From Vitellaria paradoxa (taxonomy: Eukaryota > Streptophyta > Magnoliopsida > Ericales > Sapotaceae), in contig CM034239.1 of NCBI GenBank assembly GCA_019916065.1, forward strand, positions 32,264,419 through 32,328,418: a stretch of 64,000 bases of DNA. The letters run 5' to 3'. The notes below the pieces were generated by a model. It was not told the origin of the DNA and searched no databases. It saw only the letters and a list, made by a program, of their open reading frames with translations. This document shows positions 35,797 to 46,334 of the stretch, one piece after another; position 1 is the stretch's first letter; each line of letters opens with the position of its first letter. Position numbers and translations under genes: made by a program.

Positions 35797-36935
35797 AACA
35801 TTTTATTAGAAAGTTGGCTGAGGAGAATGTAATAACCCTGGAGCATGTGCAAACTAAAAATCAGCTAACTGACCTTTTTACCAAACCCCTAAACGCCATT
35901 CGTTTTGAATTCGAAGTCTTTGGGTATTTGTGTGCACAATTGATTTTTCTTTAAATCCACGAAAGATAGGAGTTCATTATTTTTTTTGAAAATATTTTAT
36001 GACTTCTATCTCTTTATATGTACATTCAATCATTTAGTCAAATAATTTTCCGTGAATAAATAATTCATACTTCCATGTAAATTGAAAAGGAGTGTTTTGA
36101 TAAACTTTGTCATAATTTTGATGTGCTTCCCTAAAACATTTGACTGATTTTGCATATAACTTTTTTTTTAAGATCTTGAATTACTATTTGATGTGTTTAA
36201 AAAATGTTGAGGAGCCTTTAAATAAAAAATATATATATCTTATCCTAGAAAGGGCTACTGGTGGGACCAGTAAGAATCCCTTTAATAACTGGTTGATTGT
36301 TAAAGGAAAAACTACCTACTCATAAGCGTGTGAAAGCTGCAAAGACCTAGAAAGGGATATATGTTATATTCAAAAAAAAGGGGGGGAACTTGGCTCTCAA
36401 TTCATTTGGTGCATCAAATGTAATTTCTTGATGTAATTGAGGGGAAGTTTATATGTCTGATTAGTCATAATTTCACACGTGCACAAGCATTTTTTTCGAT
36501 TTTATGACTTAATTCATCTCATGACACAAACTTGAAAATTAACTGGAGAGATGAATTTTTATTCATTTCAATTTATTATGCTTGAGCGATAGATTTACAT
36601 ATATTGACATACATGAATTAAAATTCTTTAACTCATTCTAATGAATTTTTCTATTTTTTTTGGATATTAAATATTGTTTAATGTTGTACATAAACACTAA
36701 CCTATACAGACATTCCCGAGAGCACTGCAGAGAGGGCGCTGCGAGGGCGCCCCGTCAAGCAGTTGGTGCACCGAGGGTGCAAGGAGCACGAGGGTGTGAC
36801 ATTGCCTAAATAAGGCCCTCAGTTAGCGCTGGTCGTCATTTTGCACTGCCTTGTTTCTCGAACCCACGACCATCTGGCTTCCTTCCCTCCTGTCAGTCAG
36901 CATGCATGCACTTTAGGTAAGTCTTCGTCATTTTT
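35797..36935 (+). other. End of RNase H and spacer of the Sirevirus-like element
   Basis: The first ~110 bp encode the RNase H end (LTDLFTKPLN). The rest is non-coding except for short chance ORFs. A GC-rich patch at 36715-36800 (GAGGGCGCTGCGAGGGCG) stands out from the AT-rich surroundings. Confidence 0.55.
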
Positions 36936-37003
36936 TTGTTCATATTTGAGTTCTTACATTCTAGTTTATTGCATCCTAGCTTATATTTGCATATTTCTAT
37001 CAA

Positions 37004-37998
37004 AATGTTCAAAAGAAGTAGAACTAGCTCTTCATCCACCTCTGGAAATCGTTTCTTGAATCAAAATGAAATTAGGAGTCTGTTTTCAAAAAGACTTGCT
37101 CTTCTTGAGCATCAAATGGACCTAAATGACTTTCCTCTAATCCGTTCACTGTTTGCTCAGTTGGGTTGGGAGTCTATGACCACTATTTCGGCTTCTGTGC
37201 ATATTAAGTTTGTTCAAGAATTTTATGCCAATTTTCATGAAACTGACTTTGAAAATTCTGTTTTCAAAACTTATGTTAACCGTGTTCCTATTATTGTTAC
37301 CCCTAACTCCATTGCATCCACTTTTGTTATTGAGCGTCCTAGTCCTAAAGAGAGACCCACTTTCTTTTATCCCACACAAGATGGAACTTTTCCATCAAAA
37401 AAATAGTTATCAAACATTTTTAATGTTTTCACTAGCTCTCCACCCCGGAGAGGAGAGACCTATGTTCATGGTCATCTCAAGACAGATCATCGCATGCTCA
37501 ATCTATTTGTTTCTGCGACCATTGACCCCACCTCACATTACTCTGATGTTACGTTGAGATGTGGTCATGTTATTTATGCTATTCTCTTAGGTCTCAAGTT
37601 TAATTTAAACTCTTTATATTTTCTCTCTTGTTCACTACCCAACAATTGAGACACATCAAAGATTCTCTACCTTTTGGTGCACTAGTGACAAAGACTATTC
37701 AGGCCAATCAAATTAAATTACCATGCTCTGGTCTTACCACACAGCTTTCCCCATCACACAACTCACTGTTAGGAAATCTGTAAGTCAGGCTGTCGATGAC
37801 ACCCTCAATGAGCCTAATGAAGTTGAGTCTAGTTGTAGCACTCGTCCATACACTATGAATTTTATGTCTTTGTCACTGCTTCGACTTGAGGGAGAGGTTA
37901 AGAATATTCAGGCTGATCAAACAACAATTAATAGGTGTCTGGACACTATTGATGCAAGCATCAAGGCACTGACAGATTTATGTACCACCCAATTTTAG
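37004..37998 (+). pseudogene. Extra 3' ORF of the Sirevirus-like element (env-position ORF, broken)
   Basis: From the ATG at 37004 an open frame runs to 37404 (MFKRSRTSSSSTSGN, FVQEFYANFHETDFENSVF, RVPIIVTPNSIASTF). It continues in other frames to about 37998 (LRCGHVIYAILLGLKFNL; SLLRLEGEVKNIQADQTTI, a possible coiled coil). The FYANF, RGxxI-like layout resembles the plant transposon-protein domain found downstream of pol in Sireviruses and other plant elements. Its role is not known with confidence. Low-complexity Gly/Ser-coding DNA follows at 38085-38155. Confidence 0.6.
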
Positions 37999-38430
37999 TC
38001 TTTGTACTGACAGATCGACAATTGGGGTGCCTTTCAGGATGAGCTACCACAAGATGACGATGATGAAGACATTAGATTTGGAGGCAGCACTTTTGGAGGT
38101 GGTGATGGTGCTGGTGGTAGTGGTGGTGGCGGCTTTGATGATAGCAGTGGTTTCTTTTGATTTGTTTTGACTTGTTATGTTATTGAACTTGTTTTGTGTT
38201 TCATTCCCCTTTTCTTTTTGAGCACTGGTCATTTCCATATCAAAAATGGGGAGTGAATTGAGTTTTTATGTAATCCTGTCTCTTTGGAATCTATATTGTG
38301 ACATGTTGTCTTATGTTATGGTATCTTTATTTTATGTTATGTCATCTTCGCTTTCCACTTGACGCCTTGATGTGTATGTTCTAGTGTGTGCAGAATTTTG
38401 AAATTAATTTAAGTTTTGATATGGAATTGC

Positions 38431-38442
38431 CAAGGGGGAGAT
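38431..38442 (+). promoter_or_regulatory. Polypurine tract of the Sirevirus-like element
   Basis: CAAGGGGGAGAT lies directly before the 3' LTR (TGTAAAG at 38443) and would prime plus-strand synthesis. Confidence 0.85.
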
Positions 38443-40048
38443 TGTAAAGTTTTTTTTTTTTTTTAAATGTGGCAAATCCATTCAAAATCTTAAGTTAAAT
38501 TTGGAAAGCTAGGATGTTTCTTAAAGCAACTTAGATAGAAGATATGGATGTTTCTAAATTAAAGATGGAATCAAGATACAAGTTTCCCAAAGACTACATA
38601 TGTCCTATTCAAGTCAAAATATTGTGTAATTACAATCAGATTTGGATTCGGAGTCAAAATTCAAGACACGGAAGAAAATAGTGCACCTCTCAGGTAGTGT
38701 GCGAGGAGGGCACAGCTGCCCCCAATGCTCGCTAGGAGCTCACTGGGAGTGCGTGGGTTCGCCCTTTTCCTCACAAAATTCTAGTGTGGCTCACAGGTTG
38801 TTGGATGGATGTTTGATGGTTCGACCTCTTGGTGCAGGCACGGCGCAGGATGCTCGAGGGATCGACCTATGCGATTTCTAAACATAATCGTTTCCTATTT
38901 TACCAGTTTAAGGCAACCTTTTGTACCTCTATAAATATGTAACCAGACTTGATGAAAAATATAGAACGAGAACATATTATAAAGATTTAGAGAGAGTTTA
39001 TGCTTGGTGAGCTTAAGTGTATTTCTCTAGATTTTTATTCTTTTTATTCTTAACTTTCTGTGTGAGGCAGAAAACCTACTTATAGGGTTTGTTGAGTGAG
39101 TTGAGCAAGATTTGTGAAAAAAATTGTGTGAGTGAGTTGATTGCACTTGAAAAGTGCTATTACAAACTCCACTTTTGTATAACTTTTGATGCATTTAAGT
39201 AGTTTATTTTGAAATTTTATTATTATTTTCTTAATTGCAGGTAAAAGGGTAAAATAAGTGAGATTAGCAATGATGAAAGTGGCAGCCGAGGAGAGAAAAA
39301 GGGTCCGAAGCTCCAGATGGTTGAAGTGGTGTGCAGCTAATGTTCCAGCTTGACACCCTGTCAGTATTTTGACCATATCTTCTCACTCACAACTCGGATT
39401 GACCTGATTCTTTTTGGGTTTGAAAGAAGACTCAAAGGGCTACAACTTTCGTGCTTTAGCCGAAGCCTGAATCGATCGTTTTTGAGGTCAAAATCGCAGT
39501 GGAAGTTGAGGACAGAAAGCTGTCAGAAGCAGCAAACGAGAAGCAGAACTTGAAGAACAAAGTTTCTGTGGTCCGGACCACCTGCCAAACGGTCCGGACC
39601 ACAGTGTATTATGCGCGCGCGGCTTCACTCCGTCTTTTAGGGTTTTCTTTACAACTTCTTTATAACATCTGCTACATGGCTGACCCAAGGGAGCCCTAGT
39701 TTTAGTTCTACATACTTTAGGAATCTCTTTTTCATATTTTCAGATACTTTGAGAGTTTTAGAATAGTTTTTTAGAGAGTTTTCAATTACTTGTCTTGTTT
39801 ATGGAGTTGTTCGATGTTTGGTTATTCTTCGCTGCACTGCTCTTTCATTACGTAGTTTCAGAGTTGCTTACCGTGTAAGTTGACTTTCGTTTCGTTAATT
39901 TAAAATATGATTTATTATTTTCTAGTGGTAGATCTAATGTTTATGCTTTCGTTTATTGCTTTCGTTTTGTTTAAAATCATGCTAGCGTAGAAACCCTAGT
40001 TCTTGATTCAACGAATCAAGAAAGGGTAGTTTACTCTGATCTATGGGA

Positions 40049-40163
40049 TGTACGTAGACCCTTCGCAGAGTTTGCGAAAGCTCATGCGTAGGGGTCTACA
40101 ACTTTGAGACGTCTGCGTAGACCCTTCGCATGGTTTGCGAAAGCTCATGCGTAGGGATCTACA
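40049..40163 (+). repeat. Two tandem hairpin units in the LTR
   Basis: Each unit reads CGTAGACCCTTCGCA, a short spacer, TTTGCGAAAGCTCATGCGTA, then GGGGTCTAC or GGGATCTAC. Both GTAGACCC/GGGTCTAC and TTCGCA/TGCGAA pair, giving nested stems. The units are about 60 bp apart. The same pair is present in the 3' LTR near 47245-47360. Confidence 0.8.
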
Positions 40164-40189
40164 CTTTTTAAAACCTAATTCAGTTCTTT

Positions 40190-40550
40190 CAAAAACTTTC
40201 GAAAACGAAAACCTTTGACTATATTCTCTGTAATCACTGGTAAGGGTTTTCGATTAAAATTTTCTTAATAATTTTGAAGAACTGAAAATTCAGATTTTGA
40301 ATCCTAATTTGAATTAGTTTATTTCAGAAACATTCGAAAACGAAAATCTTTGACTATATTCTCTGTAATCACTGGTAAAGGTTTTCGATTAAAATTTTCT
40401 TAATAATTTTGGATAAACTAGAAGAATTGGATTTGAATCCGAATTCGAATAGGATTGTTTGAAAACCCTTCGAAAACAGAAGTTTTTGACTATATTCTCT
40501 GTAATCACTGGTAAAAGCTTTTGATTAAAACTTTCTCAATAATTTTCAAA
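40190..40550 (+). repeat. Triple direct repeat of ~130 bp in the LTR
   Basis: The string TTTGACTATATTCTCTGTAA occurs three times, at about 40214, 40347 and 40484, each time followed by TCACTGGTAA and a TTTTCGATTAAAATTTTC-like stretch. The third copy is the most diverged. It is repeated identically in the 3' LTR. Confidence 0.9.
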
Positions 40551-41039
40551 CAAATCCTAATTTAGGTTTTAACGCAAGTATTGCAACCCATCCCATAGTG
40601 AAGACGTAAATTACCCGGAATTGATAGTTGGATCAAGGACTTCTTAAATTTATTTGCTTATTAATAGAATTGCCTTTGTTTGATTTACATTGCAGTTTTT
40701 AGATTAGTTTATTTTGCTGCGCATTTAAATTAGGAAAAATTCGTTTAGCTAATATTTTATTCCTTGAATCAACAATCAATATTAAATTGCTGAAATTTTG
40801 TTAATAGGTTGTTAAGTTAGTTTAATTTGAATCTTGAACTTGCAAAACCCTAGGAATTAGTTTTAATTACTTTTCAAACTTAGTTTACAATCAAATTTAG
40901 GATTTCCATTTTAACCTAGAAACTAAATATCATAGGCTCCTTGTGAATTCGACCTCGGACTCACCGAGTTAAAACTACACCGCACACCCTTGCACTTGGG
41001 GGTTAATTTAGACGCACTTTCCATAAGCGGTCAAGTTTT

Positions 41040-41056
41040 TGGCGCCGTTGCCGGGG
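41040..41056 (+). promoter_or_regulatory. Primer binding site (tRNA-Asp)
   Basis: TGGCGCCGTTGCCGGGG, six bases after the 5' LTR, is complementary to the 3' end of plant tRNA-Asp including CCA. This primer is typical of Athila elements. Confidence 0.9.
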
Positions 41057-41230
41057 AGCCAAATTTTAGTTTTTAGGTTGTTTTCATTTTTAAGTTAATT
41101 TTCTTTTTCTAAAAAAAAAAAAAATTAATTAATTAAAAACCTTTTTGATCCAAATTAGTATTCTGTGGTCCCGACCGTCTACACTCTGGTCCGGACCACA
41201 GTACCCTTTCTCTGATTCTTTTCCTAGCTT

Positions 41231-44053
41231 ATGAGCAATTGGATTCGAGGGGAAGACGGTAGATTACAGCGTCCTGATCCCTTAGCTGTTCCTTTAGAAT
41301 TAGAGTCCTCTTTAGGAGAAACTCAAACTCCTAGAATTCCTACTCCACCATTAGAAATGGCTGCTGAAGATCAAGCTGTCGCAGCAAGACAATCCTTGAG
41401 AGATATCTTGCAGCAGAATAGGCATACTCCTAAATCCTGCATAGTTTGGCCTGTAAACCAAACTTTTCACTTTAAACCAGGGATGATCCAATTGTTACCT
41501 ACTTTCCATGGGATGGATTCTGAGAATCCATATGACCACTTAACTCGCTTTAGGAACATTTGTGTCACTATAAAGGATCAAGGATGCCAAATAGAGCTGG
41601 TATTTCTTAAGTTATTCCCATTTTCATTGCAAGATAAGGCTGCTAGATGGTTTGAATTCCTACCATCTAATTCCATTCGCACCTGGGATGAAATGCAAGC
41701 CAAATTCTTAAAGAAATTTTTCCCACCTAATAGAACTGATGCAATTCAGCATCAGATTCTGAACTTCGCTTCACAACATGGTGAGACATTCTACCAAAGT
41801 TGGGAGAGGTTTAAAACTCTCTTACATTCCTGTCCTCACCATGGATTTGAAGTCTGGCGTCTAGCGAGCATCTTCTACGGAGCCCTGACACCACAATTGA
41901 AACAATTTGTGGAAACAATGTGCAATGGGCAGTTTTACGATAAAACCCCTGAAGAAGCTTATGAATATCTTGAATTCTTAGCTGAAAATGCACAAACTTG
42001 GGATACCACGGGACCTCAGAATACTCAGAATATTAATGGTACTCCTTTTCGAGGTTTGCATCACTTAAGTGAAACCGATGATCTTAAGGCAAAACTAGCA
42101 ACTCTGACCCGAGAAATAGAGACCCTTAAGATTAAAAAGGACACACCTATAGTTAAAGAACCCATAGCAAATGTCTATTGCGTAGCTTGTGATAGCCAAT
42201 CTCATAGAACGGATGATTGTCCTAGTATGCCCCTGTGTAGAGAAGTCGTGCAAAATCAGCTATCTAGTGAACTTCCTATCCATGCAATAAACCAATACCG
42301 ACCTCCATATCGTGGACAGAATTTGGGAGGAAATCCCTATTCTGAAACATATAATCCGGGTGTGAGGAACCATCCAAATTGTAGTTGGAGAAATGATGGA
42401 GCAGCTCAAATGCCACAATCTTATCACCCTCCACCTCCTCCAAATCCTCAGGTTTCAGTCACTAATCCAGGATTGCCTCAGAATGTGGGACCTTCTCATA
42501 CTCCATATATTCCCCCAAATAAGAGGTCCACAGAAGAAATACTTCAACAATACATGAACACACAATCCACACTTTGGGCTCAAAATAATAGAACTTTGGA
42601 CGACATTAGGGGACAGTTGACTCTTTTAACCCAAACGTTGACTACACAACCTGAAGGTCAATTCCCTGCTCAACCACGTCCAAATCCAATTGCCCAAGTG
42701 AAAAATGTTGAAGGGTCTTCCAATATGCCTGGCAATATTGAGCAGGTACAAAACATCACGACGCTTAGGAGTGGTAAAACTATAGATAAAACCATTCACC
42801 CTAAGATGGTTGAGGTTAGGGAAGAGTTAGAACCTAAGCGGATGTCGGAAGATAATAGGAGGGAAGGAAAACAACCCATAGGCATGGAAGAAGAAAAATC
42901 TAAGAGGGAAGAGGAATCTAAGAAAGAGAAGAGTGAGGAAGAAAAAGGGGAGAATCAAAAGGAAAAAGAATCTATCTTAGTGCCTAGGGAGTATATCCCT
43001 AAAGCACCATTTCCCCAAAGGTTCTTGAAAGCTAAGAGAGAAGCTCAAACAGCTGAATTGCTAGAGGTGTTCAAACAAGTAAAAATCAATATACCTCTTT
43101 TAGATGCAATTAAGCAATTCCCTTCTTATGCCAAATTCCTTAAAGAGTTATGCACTGTGAAGAGGGGTTTAAATGTTAAAGAAAAAGCATTTCTCACTGA
43201 GCAAGCAAGTGCCATAGTACAATGTCGTACTCCCCCTAAATATAAAGACCCAGGATGTCCTACAATATCTTGTTATATAGGGAAGTATTTTATTAGTAGA
43301 GCACTGCTTGACTTAGGAGCGAGTGTGAATTTACTCCCTTACTCAGTGTACGAGCAATTGGGTTTAGGTGAGTTGAAGCCTACCCGTGTGACTTTGCAAC
43401 TTGCAGATAGATCAATTAAAGTCCCACGAGGTATAATTGAAGATGTACTGGTACAAGTGAAAAATTTTTATTTTCCAGTGGATTTCATAATCCTAGATAC
43501 TCAACCACTTACCAGTTTATCTACACCTGATCAAACACCAGTAATTCTAGGACGACCATTCTTAGCAACTTCGAATGCTTTGATTAATTGTAGGAATGGA
43601 TCCATGAAAATGACTTTTGGTAACATTGAATTTGAAACGAATATCTTTCATGTTACCAAACAACCAAAAGAGGTGCCTGATATACAGGGGGTAGATGTAG
43701 TAGAATCTATAGTCCAGGATTACGTGGACCATGAATTTGTCAAGGATCCTTTAGAGAAAGCTATTCGCTTTAGTGAGGAGAATTTGAATTCCATGATATC
43801 AAACCAACAGGTAGTTTGCATTGATTTTTTAGGTGTTGAGGGGATACTAGAAAACACTCAACCACATTCCATGTTCACATATGCAAATAATCTTGGGCCT
43901 TATTTGTGGTTCAAAGATCACTACAAGGTCATACATTCTCCAGCGTTCTCTACACTAGGAGCGTACTCATTCTTGGCACCTCCTAGACTCGAGAAGAATA
44001 TTTTATTCCTAAAGCTATTTGGTAAGGCTTGGAAAAGATTAGGAGTTGGATAG
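41231..44053 (+). CDS. Gag-protease polyprotein of the Athila-like retrotransposon
   Basis: An intact 940-residue frame with no stop. Residues ~88-250 are the retrotransposon Gag domain (ENPYDHLTRFRNIC, LKLFPFSLQDKAARWFE, FPPNRTDAIQHQILNF). A CCHC knuckle, CVACDSQSHRTDDC, lies at ~317-330. A Pro/Gln-rich and then Lys/Glu-rich linker (~360-590) follows. The aspartic protease is at ~690-800, with the active site ALLDLGASVNLLP and the closing ILGRPFLAT; Athila proteases normally have DLGA here. The last ~120 residues (HSMFTYANNLGPYLWF onwards) match nothing I recognise and stand where RT should begin, so they may derive from a deletion junction. Its open state agrees with the near-identical LTRs. 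Gag builds the particle and the protease would process it. Confidence 0.92.
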   Translation: MSNWIRGEDGRLQRPDPLAVPLELESSLGETQTPRIPTPPLEMAAEDQAVAARQSLRDILQQNRHTPKSCIVWPVNQTFHFKPGMIQLLPTFHGMDSENPYDHLTRFRNICVTIKDQGCQIELVFLKLFPFSLQDKAARWFEFLPSNSIRTWDEMQAKFLKKFFPPNRTDAIQHQILNFASQHGETFYQSWERFKTLLHSCPHHGFEVWRLASIFYGALTPQLKQFVETMCNGQFYDKTPEEAYEYLEFLAENAQTWDTTGPQNTQNINGTPFRGLHHLSETDDLKAKLATLTREIETLKIKKDTPIVKEPIANVYCVACDSQSHRTDDCPSMPLCREVVQNQLSSELPIHAINQYRPPYRGQNLGGNPYSETYNPGVRNHPNCSWRNDGAAQMPQSYHPPPPPNPQVSVTNPGLPQNVGPSHTPYIPPNKRSTEEILQQYMNTQSTLWAQNNRTLDDIRGQLTLLTQTLTTQPEGQFPAQPRPNPIAQVKNVEGSSNMPGNIEQVQNITTLRSGKTIDKTIHPKMVEVREELEPKRMSEDNRREGKQPIGMEEEKSKREEESKKEKSEEEKGENQKEKESILVPREYIPKAPFPQRFLKAKREAQTAELLEVFKQVKINIPLLDAIKQFPSYAKFLKELCTVKRGLNVKEKAFLTEQASAIVQCRTPPKYKDPGCPTISCYIGKYFISRALLDLGASVNLLPYSVYEQLGLGELKPTRVTLQLADRSIKVPRGIIEDVLVQVKNFYFPVDFIILDTQPLTSLSTPDQTPVILGRPFLATSNALINCRNGSMKMTFGNIEFETNIFHVTKQPKEVPDIQGVDVVESIVQDYVDHEFVKDPLEKAIRFSEENLNSMISNQQVVCIDFLGVEGILENTQPHSMFTYANNLGPYLWFKDHYKVIHSPAFSTLGAYSFLAPPRLEKNILFLKLFGKAWKRLGVG

Positions 44054-46334
44054 TATATTTTTTGCATTAACCCTTGTATATTAGTAGATTAGATTTTATT
44101 TATTTATTTATTTTTGTTTTCTTTCTGCCTAGATAAAATTTTAATTTTCTTTTAGTTTACTTTTATTTGTTTATTCTAACATTTTATCTCGTAGAAGTTT
44201 TATTTTTTTCTTTTAGTACAATTTAATTCAAAGGAATAAACTGCTCAAGTTCTTTTCTTTTCTTCAAATAAGGAAGCTCTTGAGGTAATATCCTTCCTCT
44301 CCCTTTTATTTAGTTTTGCACTTCTAATTGGTACTTCACATATATAATTGTTCTTGTTGGGAGTGCTGTAGAATCTAAGTTGGGGGGATGTATTGGGGGG
44401 ATGCCTTAAGTGGCTTGAATAATGGGTGCATGCTTGGTTTAATTTGTGCTTTGTTCTTATTTGTGCCTTTGTTGTTATTGTTTCATGCTCATCATCATGC
44501 TCACTATTGCACACTACAGACCCACATATGCATCATGGTTCTCACATTGAGGACAATGTGAATTTTAAGTTGGGGGGTAGGGTTCGCATGATGACCTTTT
44601 GTGCCAAAATTGCAAAATTTAAAATTTATGAGCATCTTTAAGCATAAATACATGAATTTAACACATTTGTACCTACATGTCATCCTTTCTTTCTAGTTTG
44701 GTCGATTGTGGAATTAAGTGAGAAAGTGATGAATGAGTTTTGTTCAAGCTTTAATAGGAAACTTAGTTCAAGTTGATTGTATAATGACCTTGTGCATCTT
44801 TGACTATCATGGTGAAAAGTTTATGTGCTTAGGAGTAGACTTTATTTGACATTGGTTAATTGAGCATTCTTGGACTAGGTAGAGACTTATACCCTTTAAT
44901 GGTGAGCTTTTGAGCCTATTATTCTTTTCTTGAGGGGTTGCACATAATCACAGCTCTTTTATTCTTCACTTTGGTTTCCAATGCACCAATTGCATCACAC
45001 ACACTTGCATTAGTTTCACTTGGCATATTATGAGTTGTTGCAAGCTTTGAACATGATGCTAGGCCTTCTTTGCTATTTTGGGCCTTCTTATCCTTTCTTT
45101 GATATGAAATTACCCTAAGAACCAACTTGAAACCTTTTTAATAAAGTGTGTGATAAATATATATATATATTTTTTTTCTTTTTGGTTCCCATCTCATATA
45201 ATTGTTCCTTAACCTTGTTCACACACTTTTAAGCCTTACTCTCACATGTCTTGGGTTGTAAAAGTGCCTCAATGTCAATGATGTGAATGGGGGAGCATAT
45301 TGGGAGAAAATTTTGAGTGGAGAATTCAGCTTATGTTTATTTCATTATAAAAAAAAAAGAAAAAAAAAGAAAAGAAAAAAAAGAAAGAAAAAAAGAAAAA
45401 AGAAAAAAAAAAAGAAGAAAAAAAAAAAGGATTGCCATTTCTTTTTGTTCGTGTAATTCTGGGACGTGTGCATTGGATTGTGATTATTGAGAATGTCCCA
45501 TGAGTCGTTTATTAGTTTGTGAATAAGCTTCTTGTTGTAGTTCTTGTTGGGTTTGGAAAGGAATTGGGTAGTTCGGGACTTTTGCGCACTTGAGCATCTT
45601 TATCCCAAGACATGTGCTTTGATTTCCATATCCTCCATTGTTAACCATTACCCCTGGCCAAGTTACAACCAAAACAAAGACCTAGTGAATTCTAAGCAAG
45701 CAACTCTTATATTTTGCATGTAGTGGTCTTATGTAGGTTGTGTGGTGTGATCTCTTACATATGCATTGGAACATAGTTATGAGCTGTCCACTTTGAATTT
45801 CATTTCAGTTCACTCACTTATTTGTGGGGTTATGTGCAACTAGGTCAGCATCATATGCTAATAGGTGTGTGTGAACCCTTGATGAGTGAATTCCTTTTTT
45901 ATGAGTGGTACCTTGTGAGCATTTGAAGTCAAAACCTAGCTCCATTTATGCTCTTGCAACCTTGTTGAATGAATGAAACAATTTTGCACACATGCTCTTT
46001 CTACTTTGATAGTCCATGCATTAATGCTTAGCACTTGGGAATTACACATGATATTTGGGTTTTGTGACTTGCTAGGCTTGAACTTGATTCATTGTTGATC
46101 TTAATCATTTCTTTTAACACTTTGAGACCATACCATAGAATTTTGTGGGTAAATTCACTGCAAACCCTCACGAGACCTTACTCGTCCATTAGGGGGAACC
46201 TAGGGGTTTAAAGGGCTTGCTGCACGTAGCTAAGTGTAGCCGTGTTTCCAACGAAAAGAGAAATAGGATCGTAGTTGCATTTCATTTTAATAAAGGGCAT
46301 TGCTAGGGACTAGCAACACTCAAGTTGGGGGGTG
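44054..46334 (+). other. Non-coding 3' region of the Athila-like element
   Basis: No pol or env ORF. The motif AAGTTGGGGGG appears at 44377-44387 and 44567-44577, and again as the true polypurine tract at 46322-46332. An AT repeat lies at 45156-45168 and a long A/G tract at 45349-45429. The last 60 bp (GCTAGGGACTAGCAAC) have a counterpart beside the LTR of the right-edge element at 62750-62780. Confidence 0.75.
46322..46334 (+). promoter_or_regulatory. Polypurine tract of the Athila-like element
   Basis: AAGTTGGGGGGTG abuts the 3' LTR start TGATTGCACTT at 46335. Confidence 0.9.

Larger units (their letters stand above)
39138..41033 (+). repeat. 5' LTR of the Athila-like element
   Basis: Starts TGATTGCACTTG with an immediate hairpin (GCACTT, GAA, AAGTGC) and ends AAGCGGTCA. 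It carries the palindrome GTGGTCCGGACCAC (39568-39581) and GGTCCGGACC (39591-39600), a paired hairpin duplication at 40049-40163, and a triple ~130-bp repeat at 40190-40550. Confidence 0.95.

Noticed and set aside
38085..38160. GGT/GGC-rich tract resembling a glycine-rich protein
   Set aside because: Low-complexity tail of the decayed extra ORF; no sustained frame.
39350..39699. Identical small ORFs found in both 1.9-kb repeats (also at 46546-46895)
   Set aside because: They lie in LTRs and are identical only because the LTRs are; no domain is visible.
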